Source: Ehretia macrophylla (Eukaryota; Streptophyta; Magnoliopsida; Boraginales; Ehretiaceae). From it: 64,000 nt of DNA. The DNA lies in NCBI GenBank assembly GCA_037974665.1, contig CM075765.1:15247501-15311500 (forward strand), written 5' to 3'. Below the pieces are notes generated by a model, which ran no database searches, was not told the origin of the DNA, and saw only the letters and a list, made by a program, of their open reading frames with translations. Below, piece by piece: positions 32,681 to 43,197 of the stretch. Position numbers and translations under genes: made by a program. Each line of letters begins with the position of its first letter. Positions within the stretch are counted from its first letter, which is position 1.

Positions 32681-35047
32681 GAGCTCACCTTCTCCTCAGA
32701 AGACTTGGAGGGGGTAATATTGCCTCATGACGACCCACTAGTGATCAGCGCTGAAATAGCCAACTTCACCGTCAAAAGGTTGATGGTGGACACCGGGAGT
32801 TCGGCAGAGGTCTTATTCCTCAGCGTTTTTGAGCAAATGGGGTTGGACATGAGCCGACTCAGGCCATTGAGGGGTACTTTAGCAGGTTTCACCGGGAAAT
32901 CCCACTGAGCCGAAGGGGTCATCAACCTCCCGCTAAAGTTGGAAGATGGGAATAAGTGGGTATCAATACAAGCCAACTTCATTGTGATGGATTGCAACTC
33001 CACTTACAATGGGATCTTAGGTCGTGTGTCACTCAACCACTTCAGGGCCGTCCCCTCAACTTACCACCAGGTCCTGAAATTCCCAACCCCGACCGGAGTG
33101 GCCACCATTCGCAGAGCCCAGCTCTCAACTCGGGAATGTTATGAAAACTCACTCCGACCCAAATATCAGGTCGGATGGGGACCGGATCTGCCCGAAGAAA
33201 AAAGAGATGCTAAGAGAGGAAGCCCGGCTGAAGACCTCCAGGAAGTGGAGCTCTCTGATGAAACCAAGAGTGCAAGGATCGGGAGTGAACTCTCTGCCAG
33301 CCTCAAGAAAGGTAGAAGCCAATTCCTAGTAAAGAATAAACATATATTTGCCTGGTCTGCCTCTGACATGACAGGTATTGACCCGGGTGTGATTGAGCAC
33401 CACCTGAATGCCGACCCAAATCACTATCCGGTAAAACAAAAGCGCAGGTACTTCCATTATGATAAACAACAAATCATAGCAGAAGAGGTGAACAAGTTAT
33501 TGGACGCCGGCCACATAAAGGAAATACAGTACCCAACCTGGTTGTCCAATGTGGTGCTGGTGACTAAGTCCTCGGGTGGATGGAGACTGTGTATAGACTT
33601 CACCGACCTCAACAAAGCCTACCCAAAGGACTGCTTTCCTCTACCACGGATCGATCAGATGCGGGACGCAACCTCCGGATTCGAGCTACTCTCCTTCATG
33701 GATGCCTTCAAAGGCTATAATCAAATCAAGATGGCACCCGGAGACAAAGAGAAGACCGCCTTCACCACCGATAAAGGACTCTACTACTATGAGGTCATGC
33801 CTTTTGGCCTCAAGAATGCTGGAGCTACCTACACTCGGGTGGTGAACAAGGTCTTCAAAAATCAGATTGGCGGGAACATGGAAATCTATGTAAATGACAT
33901 GTTGGTCAAGAGCAGAAGAGCGGAAGACCACGTAGCCGACCTAGCTAAAGCCTTCGCCGTAATGGAGCACTTCGGGATAAAACTAAATCCGAAAAAGTGC
34001 GCATTCGGCGTCAAGGCAGGCAAATTCTGGGCTTCATGGTCACAGCCCGCGGAATAGAAGCCAACCCGGAGAAGGTACAGGCGATACTTGACCTGGCACC
34101 GCCGACTTGCATGAAGGACGTCCAGGTGTTAGCAGGCAGGGTCGCCGCGCTGAGCAGATTTATGTCCAGGTCGGCTGACAAGTGTGCTCCTCTGTTTAAA
34201 ATATTAAGGAATCCTAAGAACTTTGAATGGACTGCGGAGTGCCAGAACGCCTTCCAAGAGCTGAAAAGGTATCTAACTTCGCCACCCCTGTTATCCCGAC
34301 CTGAGGTGGGGGAGGAGCTGGTACTATACTTAGCATGCTCGGGAACAACAGTGGCGGCGGCACTAGTCCGAGAAGAAGAAAAGGAACAGAGGCCGGTCTA
34401 TTATGTTAGCAAAACCTTGCAAGGGGCCGAGGTGAGATAATCCTCCTTGGAAAAACTCGCCCTCGCGCTCATCACAGCGGCAAGAAAGTTGAAGCCATAC
34501 TTTGATGCTTATCCAGTTAAGGTCATGACGGATGCCCCGCTCAAGTCCATCATGCACAAGCCAGATGCGTCGGGCAGGTTGCTGAAATAGGCAATTGAGC
34601 TGAGTCAATTCGACATAACCTACCAGCCCAGGACAACAATCAAAGCCCAAGCCATTGCGGACTTTGTTGTAGAATGCACTGGCCAAACAGAGCATGACTC
34701 GGAGGACGTGTGGAAAGTCCATATTGATGGGGCCTCAGGGAAGTCCGGAAGTGGAGCTGGGGTGGTCATCCTCGACCCAACCCGGCATGAGCACCAATAC
34801 TCCCTCAAGTTCACCTTTCTGGCGTCCAACAATGAAACAGAGTACGAAGCGGTGATTGCAGGACTAAAAATTGCAGCTCAGCTCGGGGCACATACAATCG
34901 ACCTAAACACCGACTCTCAATTGGTTTCTAGTTAGATATCGGGAGAGTTCGAAGCCAAGGACAGTACTATGCTGGCCTACCTCAACAGAGTCAAGGATTT
35001 GACCTCAGCGCTCAAAAGGTTCATGATACAGCAGATTCCTAGGGAAG
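32681..35047 (+). pseudogene. Tat-type pol fossil: protease, RT, two RNase H domains
   Basis: Protease core VDTGSSAEVLFLSVFEQMGL near 32786. Reverse transcriptase about 33440-34030 (WRLCIDFTDLNKAYPKDCFP, PFGLKNAGATYTRVVN, the catalytic-loop region at 33880-33915). RNase H from about 34210 (LYLACSGTTVAAALVREEE). A separate RNase H-like domain at 34708-34935 (VHIDGASGKSGSGAGVVI, NNETEYEAVIAGLKIA). Broken by several interruptions and then cut by the gap. Confidence 0.8.
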
Positions 35048-35147
35048 NNNNNNNNNNNNNNNNNNNNNNNNNNNNNNNNNNNNNNNNNNNNNNNNNNNNN
35101 NNNNNNNNNNNNNNNNNNNNNNNNNNNNNNNNNNNNNNNNNNNNNNN
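35048..35147. other. assembly gap (100 N)
   Basis: Exactly 100 Ns, the usual convention for a gap of unknown length. Left of it is the middle of a Tat-type pol; right of it is unrelated copia/other sequence. Order and orientation across it should not be trusted. Confidence 0.98.
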
Positions 35148-35243
35148 TCATGAATTTTTCATTCACCAATGCTAACACCCTCAGTCCCTTATTACATTAA
35201 TGATTTTTTGTTTATTCTCTTGTGTAGGATTTCCCTTCTATCA
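35148..35243. other. chimeric junction: reversed copia LTR tip plus 65-bp flank
   Basis: The first 31 bases are the start of the 38453-type copia LTR in reverse orientation (ending AATGCTAACA). The next 65 bases (CCCTCAGTCCC to TTTCCCTTCT) match 55735-55798 at about 95%. Forward copia pol starts directly after. The same LTR-plus-flank junction exists at 55705-55798, so one is a copy of the other or the assembly joined two places. Confidence 0.7.
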
Positions 35244-37773
35244 ATAAAAACAAGTCATTTGCTTATGTTGTGGATTCTCCTAATTTATGGCATGATAGAT
35301 TAGAACATGTTAATTTTGATTCATTGCGAAAATTGGTCAATTTAGGACTATTGCCTAAAGTTGATTTTAATCTCAACAATAAATGTGAAGTTTGCACAGA
35401 ATCAAAGTTAACAAGAGCTTCTTTTAAATCAGTGGAAAGAAGTTTCGAACCTCTAGAGTTAATTCACAGTGATATTTGTGGCTTAAAGTTTGTGCAAACT
35501 AGAAGAGGGAAAAAATATTTCATCACTTTCATAGATAATTGTACGAGATACTGCTATGTTTACTTACTTAAGAGAAAGGATAAGACTTTTGAAGTATTTA
35601 AACTATACAAAAATGAGGTTGAGAATCAACTGGGCAAAAGGATAAAAATGCTGAGAAGCGAGAGAGGGGGAGAATATGTATCTCCTTTTGAGGATTTTTT
35701 TGCTGAACATGGTATTATTCACCAAACAACAGCATCGTACTCTCCTCAACAAAATGGAGTTGCTGAGTGTAAGAACAGAACTCTTAAAGAAATGACAAAA
35801 GCCTTGTTGATTAATTCAGGCTTACCTCAGAACTTGTGGGGGGAAACAGTGCTAATTGCAAATTATATTCTAAATAAGGTACCCTACAAGAAGTTGAGCA
35901 AAACACCTTATGAGTTGTGGAAAGGTCGACCACCTTCTTACAATTATTTAAGAGTGTTGGGGTACTTAGCTAAGGTGGGGGTTTCTGCACCTAAAATGGT
36001 CAAAATTGGTCCAAAGACAGTGGATTGTGTTTTTATTGGATACGCACAGAACAGTGCTGCATATAGATTTTTGGTGATTAGGTCAGAAATAACTGATATT
36101 CATGAGAATACAGTTATCAAGTCAAGAAATACATAATTATTTGAGGAAAGATTTCCTTATAAGAAAACACAAGAACCAAGTTCTTCTAAGAGAACTTATG
36201 GAACTGAAGAGAAAGATATGGATAGAATAACTATGTCTAATGATGCTGAAGACAAACCGAGACTTAGCAAAATGGCTAGAACGGTTAAGTCTTTCGGTCC
36301 TGATTTTCTAACTTATTTGTTAGAAAATGAGCCTCGTACCTTTAATGAGGCTATGACAACCCCTGAAGCTCCTTTATGGAAAAAGGCTGTCAATAGTGAA
36401 ATTGAGTCTATCATGCATAATCATACGTGGGAACTGGTGGATCTTCCTCCTGAAAATAAACCTTTAGGATGTAAATGGATTTTCAAAAGGAAGATGAAGG
36501 TTGATGGATCAATTGACAAATATAAGGCCAGACTTGTCATCAAGGGATATAGACAGAAAGAAGGTCTTGATTATTTTGATACTTATTCACCGGTTACAAG
36601 GATAACGTCCATTAGGATATTAATAGCGATTGCAGCTATTAATAATCTAGAGATCCATCAAATGGATGTAAAGACTACCTTCTTGAATGGGGATTTAGAA
36701 GAATAAATTTACATGGAACAACCCGAGGGGTTTGTGGTTTCAGGTAACGAGAAGAAAGTTTGTCGGCTTATAAAATCCCTTTACGGATTAAAACAAGCGC
36801 CTAAGCAATGGCATGAAAAATTTGAAAAAGCCATGATATCTAATGGATTTAGAATTAATGAGTGCAACAAGTGTGTTTATGTGAAAGGCACAAGTCAAGA
36901 ATATGTCATTGTCTGTCTATATGTAGACGATATGCTTATTATTGGGAGTGATAATAACGTCATTAAGGCTACCAAGAAAATGTTATCCAAGAACTTCGAC
37001 ATGAAGGTTCTGGGTATGGCTGATGTAATTCTGGGTGTGAAGATCACTAAAACATCAGATGGACTAGTCTTGTCCCAGTCTCATTATATACAAAAGATAT
37101 TGGACAAGTTTAGTAAAGATGATGATAGTGTTGCTAAGACGCCTGTGGATGTGAATAGCCACCTTGCTAAGAACACAGGTGAAGGGATATCTCAGCTAGA
37201 GTATTCTCGGATAATTGGTAGTCTGATGTACATTATGAATTGTACAAGACCCGATATTGCGCTTGATGTTAGCAAACTTAGTAGGTATACCAGTAATCCA
37301 GGGCAAGCCCACTGGACTGCTGTTGTGAGAGTTCTAAGGTATCTTAGATACACTTTGAACTACGGGTTGCACGTTTCAAGATATCCAGCTGTACTAGAAG
37401 GGTACAGTGATGCTAACTGGATATCTGATACTAAAGACTCAAAATCCACCACTGGGTATGTCTTTACGTTGGAAGGTGCAGCTGTATCCTGGAAATCCAC
37501 AAAGCAAACACGTATAGCCTTATCTACAATGAAATCTGAGTTTATAGCTTTGGATAAAGCTGCTGAAGAAGCAGAGTGGCTTCAACATTTCTTAGAGGAT
37601 ATTCCAAAGTGGCAGAAACCTGTGCCAGCTATCTGTATATTCTGTGATAGTCAATCGGCAATTGGCAAGACACAGAGTAGTATGTATAACGGTAAGTCTA
37701 GATACATTCGTCGTAGACATAATACCGTTAAACAATTGCTCTCAAATGGGGTTATCTCTATTGACTATATAAA

Positions 37774-37809
<36 letters not shown>

Positions 37810-37870
37810 TTTACCTAGAGAGCAAGTTTATAAATCGTCGAGGGGAATGGGCCTTAAGCTTATTTCTTAA
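35244..37870 (+). pseudogene. copia pol fossil: integrase, RT, RNase H
   Basis: Pre-integrase LWHDRLEHVNFDSLRKL (35288) and CEVCTESKLTRASF. Integrase core about 35450-35900 (HSDICGLKFVQTRRGKKYF, GIIHQTTASYSPQQNGVAE). RT about 36430-37060 ([64 protein letters not shown]). RNase H about 37320-37850 ([41 protein letters not shown]). All catalytic blocks are recognisable, but the reading frame is broken in a few places. Confidence 0.85.
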
Positions 37871-38452
37871 GAGTTATCATAATGGAAAACCCTACATTGC
37901 TGACAGGAGATCCCTGGATTTAGGTTCAAAGGGAAAAACTGAATTATGTATAACTCACTGGGAGCACTATAGGGGTAATACTCCCACCTATTCCTATGAC
38001 AAGCAAACAATGCTGCTTGTGTGTTTCTTAGGTTAAGCTATGCTTTTAATGATTCTTATATCTTAGAAATCCAAGTGGGATATTGTAGGGATACTCTTTA
38101 TAAGCATCACCTATATGAGTAGGGAGGGGGCGGATCCTACGAGAATTTGAAGGCTGAATTCTCTAGAGTACTCATGAATACCGAGAGTTGTTTATGGCCA
38201 AAATGAACACAACCGTGAGAACTTTACAATGTCATAGAGGTGCTATATGGTCTCTATTGTCTTGGTTTACACCAAAGCTGAACAGTTCAAGATATCGCGT
38301 TCACTGGTTAGCAAGTAAATGCGATAGATTTCACTAGGGAAGGTTCAAGGCCAAAAACTACCTATCCTGATGCAGTATCTTTCTATTGAACTTTCTCTTG
38401 TGTCTGCATGTTTCAGCGCTCTTTCTAGCTAATTTCCATTCATGTGGGGGAT

Positions 38453-39237
38453 TGTTAGCATTGGTGAATGAAAAATTCATGATAAAATTGAAGAGTTGAA
38501 TTTGGAAATAAAATGGTAAAGTGGGTTGTACCAATGTCAAAGAAATAAAGCGTTTTGGTTGGATCCCAAAAGACTTTGGTCTGGACAAGCCTTATTATTT
38601 GATTGTTACCAAATAAATTTTAATTTTATCTTGAGATTAAATTCTTTTATTTCCCTTTTAATGACTAATTTTGAATGGTCATTATTGTATGATTTATTCA
38701 TCTGAGTGAATAAATCACCCTTTGAACTCTTCATTGCTTGCATCGAAAAGGCAAGTTTTAATGCTGAGATTATTCCTGCGTATTTTTGGAGATGAAGCAG
38801 AAGAGTTGCTGCTTTAAGTGGCTTGTCATTATAGCTTTTATGATGAGTTTTAGTTGGCATTTATTAGGCTTGTCTAATTATCTTATACTTTTTCCTATAA
38901 ATAGCTAAGCTTTTCACATTGTCATACACAGCTTTTACAAGATAGGATAATAGTTTATACATATCATAGTTTGAGAGAGAGTTCGAACGTTGTGAGTTCG
39001 CAAGCTTTTGTAATTTGCAATGCTTCTATTACGAAAGGTAATACTGTTGTATCATGGGAGGTTAGTGCTAAAAAGCCGTAAGCACCTTAGCGGAGCATTA
39101 TAACCTTAAGGATATCGAGTTTAACTCGAGCCTTGGTTTGTGTTTTTTTTTCATTACAAATATATTAATATATTATTTTACTGTTCTTTAGTTTATTATC
39201 CTCAGCACAAATTTATTATCTACAGATTTTTCTAACA
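38453..39237 (+). repeat. copia 3' LTR (785 bp)
   Basis: TGTTAGCATTGG to TTTTTCTAACA, directly after the polypurine tract. Contains the near-palindrome TCGAGTTTAACTCGAG (39115-39130) and a TATA-like CCTATAAATAGC at about 38895. A second copy of identical length lies reversed at 54950-55734. Confidence 0.9.
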
Positions 39238-39238
39238 A

Positions 39239-41955
39239 AGGGTTGTCCTGAGTAAAAATAATCATTAAAAAGAATATGGCTAAATAAATTTACCTTATCA
39301 GTCAACAATAGAAATACATTTTGAAGATCCTGAACCAGATTGTGAAAGTTCTGAAATTATAAAAATAGACAAATAAGGTGTTATTCTGTCAAATTACTTA
39401 TTTACTCAAAATAAAATAAATCTAAACATAAATAGTACCTGTAGCAATCTCCTCATATTTTTCTACATCATCCATTGTTTCTCTCAAGTCAATTGGCTTT
39501 TGATAGGACCGCAACCAATTTTGTGTGCAAATTAGAGCCTCTACCATCTTTGGTGATAAGGAGCTTCTGAAAGGATCAAGTATTTGACCTCCCGTGCTAA
39601 ACGCAGATTCTGAAGCAACAGTAGATACCAGAATGGCCAACACGTCTCTTGCTACTTGAGATAAGATCTGATATCTAGATGAGTTATGTTTCCACCATCC
39701 CAAAATATCAAACTTTGAATTACCACGACCTTTATTAGCCTCCAACAAGTACTTATCAACTTTAGAATTACTCCTTGCACTTTGCACCTCTTCCATGTGC
39801 TTGTCAAATTAAAGTTCCATAAGTTGTTGTACATCATTTTCATCCAAATCCATCACATTAATAGATTGATCCTCAAACTGTGTAGCAGATTCAATGCTTG
39901 GACTATAACTCATGTAATGCTCATACAAACGCATTAAGGTGTCTTTTACTCTTTCTGTCATTTCTTTAGCCTTCCCACAATCATATATTTGGTTGAAACC
40001 AAAATTGACAAAGGCCAATTTATATCGAGGATCCAATAAGATAGCAACATATAACAAAAAAATTAATATTATCCACATTCTCCCAATATTTGTCAAACTT
40101 AGCTTGCATGCGGTCCGCCATTAAGCTCAAGAGTGTGTCCCCACTTTTGCATAATTGACTTATCCTTGATCACAATGGAATAAGTTCATGAAAAAATGCA
40201 TTTGAAGTGACAAACAAAGAGCCTAATAAGTTCAGTGTTGCATTGTAAAACAACCTCAAAAACTTAACAAATAATACTCTTGCATTATCCCAATCATTAT
40301 CATTAGGAGCCCCACCTTCCTTAAGATGCTTTAAAATTTTTTGATCATCATACTCTAGTCTCTTAAAGGCTTTCTGAAACTTCTCTGCTGTCTCTAACAT
40401 TAAAAAAGTTGAATTCCACCTAGTCTCTATGTCAAGGCATACAAGGCTCTTAGTTTTTATCTTCACTTTGTCCACACATTTCTTAAATTGTTGTAGCCTT
40501 GCTGGAGAAAATCTTACATATCTCACTGCATTTCGGATCTTGGCAATAGATTCATGAATTTTATCCATTCCCTCTCTCACAATAAGGTTCAATATGTGTG
40601 CACAATATCTCATGTGAATAAATTCATGGTCTAAGATTGTATCTCTCCAATCCATTGTTATTCTTTTCAAATGCCTAATAGCTCAATGATTGGAGCTAGC
40701 ATTATCAACAGTGATGGTAAAAATTCGATCAATACCCCATTGAGATAAACAACTTTCAATCATCTTACCAATTGTTTCACCCTTGTGATTGGGAATTAAA
40801 CAAAAGTTTAAGATTCTTTTATTTAATTTCCAATCATCATCAATCCAATGGGCGGTGAGACACATATAATTAAGCTGTTGAACGGATGTCCAAGTGTCAG
40901 TGGTGAGGCAGATACGTTGTGACTTTATCACTTTTTTTCTTTCTCCTCATAGTACAACTTCAAACAATCTTTAGCGACTGTAGTGCGACATGGGACTGTG
41001 AATTTTGGTTGCAATACTTGAACAAAGTTCCTAAACCCTTCCCCTTCAACAAAACTAAAGGTCAACTCATCTGTTATAATCATTTTTGCAAGCGCAAGCC
41101 TACATTTTTCAGCACTATAAGTCACTGCTTTAAGAGTAGTTGGACTATCTCTTTCCAACCCTTCTTTTTTGGGGTTCAACAACAGGGTCTTTTGTTTTTT
41201 ATCAGGAATTTTGTATGGATATTTTAGACATCTATATAGGAGATGGCTCCACAAACTACTAGTGCCATGGAACTTTGATTCAGAGGTATATGAGTAATTA
41301 CAGGCTGCCCTAACTCCATTTGAAACACTAGATTTAGTAAAATGATCCCATATTTCTGAAGATGTCCTAACACCATTCTTAGATTGTTCATCAACTTGTG
41401 CATTGGATTTAACTTTTTTTTTTAAAGGGATTTTAGGAACTTTACCGGCATTAGAGCATCAATTTTTGTTGACTCAACTGCAACACTTGCCACTTTTTCT
41501 TTACTTTCTTTTGTTACACAACTAGGTTGGTTTTCCTCATGAGCCACCTTTTCAGCCTCATTCATCATCTAGTCAAAACATGAAAAGAAATTAGAGAAGC
41601 CTAATAAAAGAAAAAAGAAAAAAGAATTTAGATCATAAACTGAAAAGGTTATAGCTAGTAAAACATCAATTTTCTTAACTTTTAGCAATAAAAAAGGCTA
41701 AGAGAATCTGAAACAATAATATTTAAGAAAATCGTAACAACGTAACCCAAATATAAACTCTCGGATTAATATCCTACTCTTTGTCAACCTTATTGTGATA
41801 TGCTCCAAGAAGTTTCAGATTTCAATAAGATTAAAACTTGGATGCTTATTCACAATTTTTATATAAATAGACAATCTATTTGGTCAAATTTCCTTATAGT
41901 GGTGACCTCTTCTTGTTTTCATTCTTTTTCCAAAAATCTTACCAAGACAACCCTG
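39239..41955 (-). mobile_element. hAT transposon with both terminal repeats
   Basis: Left terminus AGGGTTGTCCTGAGTAA (39239) and right terminus, reverse complement CAGGGTTGTCTTGGTAAG (to 41955), are matching inverted repeats. Between them lies a decayed hAT transposase on the reverse strand. The copia LTR abuts the left terminus (AAGGG shared at the junction), so the left target duplication cannot be read. Confidence 0.75.
39298..41568 (-). pseudogene. hAT transposase (Ac/Tam3 superfamily), decayed
   Basis: The first ATG is at 41568 (MMNEAEKVAHEENQPSC). A BED-type zinc finger region follows (IWDHFTKSSVSNGVRAACNY ... GTSSLWSHL, about 41255-41375), in which the second Cys of C-x-x-C reads Ser. 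Then come the catalytic region (RICLTTDTWTS, 40910; DNASSNH, 40690), CAHILNLIVREGMDKI (40560-40610), LDIETRWNSTFLML (about 40415), LDPRYKLAFV (about 40030) and the hATC dimerisation domain (LAILVSTVASESAFSTGGQI, about 39615). A short intron (39351-39438) precedes the last exon (SQSGSGSSKCISIVD). In-frame stops occur near 40680 and 39810, with frame changes near 40930 and 41440. Not functional. Confidence 0.8.
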
Positions 41956-42166
41956 AAGAAAACAAATTATCACTACAAATTGAGCAGGCAATGGCGACGA
42001 TTTTTTTGATTTTTCACGGCGGTTTTAAACGTCGTCTTTGATTTTACCAACGGTTTAGAAATCGCCTCCCAAACATTGTTTTGGGAGTAGTCGTATTAGG
42101 TGTATGCCGACGGAAAGTGCAAACGCTGGAATTTTCTGTTTTTGTTGACGATTATGAGGAATTGTT

Positions 42167-42294
42167 GACATTAACAATAAAGCTATGACGGTGGTGGTGA
42201 ATAATCGTCGACATTAACGATAAAGCTATGGCGGCGGTAGTGAATAATCGTCGACGTTGATACTAAACCTTTGTTGGTGATTATGATATGCGTC
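42167..42294. repeat. 43-bp subterminal tandem repeats of CACTA element
   Basis: Units start at 42167, 42210 and 42253. The first two begin GACATTAAC(A/G)ATAAAGCTATG; the third is diverged. Each ends ...CGTC. In En/Spm-type elements subterminal repeats bind the regulatory transposon protein; here the role is inferred from position. Confidence 0.75.
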
Positions 42295-43197
42295 GTTATA
42301 TACTTTGAACATTATCGACAATTATTTTTATGGTCGATCATTTTAATACCTTTGACGGCGATTTCAAAATGTCGAAATATACATTAAATTTAGTGGCATC
42401 CCTTTCATTTTGTCGTCGACTATATTACTGCAACTTTATGAATATTTTCAATGGGCTAGGATTTTGTGTTGGGCTTTGGCCCAATGTGTTGTTTGGTTTT
42501 TGCTTTGGACTATGGCACATCATATTTCATCCAGTCACTTTCAGGCTTGAATTTGTTTGTATTGTTGTTAATGAATATTTCCACTAGAAATTCTTGGTTA
42601 ATTACATTAAATTTGTATTGTGATGTGAGTCATATTGAAAAACTTATAACAAAAAGCATACTTAAATTGATCAACCATCCATACAATCAATTCATACCAA
42701 AAAGCGATTCAACATTATCATGAAATAAAGTGTTGACATTCAAAGGATACTAATGAAAAACATAAAATTAATAGTTCGCAATTATCAACACTACTAGTAT
42801 TAAGTTGAAGAAGGACTAGCATCTTGACTTGAATCAGCTTCCGGATTCACACTTGCATTATTAAATGCCTATAAGAAAAAAATATTAAAGTGCATATTAG
42901 TATTTGAAAAGACTATATGAAACTTGATAAAAAAAATGTAATTAATTATTTATGTAGGATTACCTGAGAATGACTTGAAAATAGGTAAGAGTCAAACAAT
43001 CGTCTCATATAATTTATCTCTTCTTCCATTTTTTTCATATTCTCATCATTTGCTTCTTTCATTTCTTTAATATTTTCGTCCTTTTTCATCATCTCATTCT
43101 TCATTTGTTCAACATTTTTTTTTAACTCGTGAACTTCAGAGTTCTCTATTCGACTTTTCTTACCAAAGCCAAAAACTTGAGATAGATTAGGTCCCGA

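Larger units (their letters stand above)
30594..35047 (+). mobile_element. Ty3/gypsy element, Tat lineage (cut by assembly gap)
   Basis: 5' LTR (30594-31058), primer site (31062-31079), gag (31127-32680), protease, reverse transcriptase, RNase H and a second RNase H-like domain (34708-34935), then the gap. The extra RNase H places it in the Tat/Ogre/Retand group. The coding part is far richer in G and C than the surroundings. It is broken by a handful of interruptions; integrase and the 3' LTR are not seen. Confidence 0.85.
35244..39237 (+). mobile_element. Ty1/copia element, 3' half
   Basis: Pre-integrase, integrase, reverse transcriptase, RNase H, 3' untranslated part, polypurine tract (CATGTGGGGGA at 38441) and 3' LTR. 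The 5' LTR, primer site, gag and protease are absent or lost at the gap. Broken by a few interruptions in pol but otherwise well preserved, so younger than the copia at 20197-24492. Confidence 0.85.

Noticed and set aside
42167-42294. CRISPR-like array from regular 43-bp spacing
   Set aside because: Units are contiguous without unique spacers, in a plant CACTA subterminal region.
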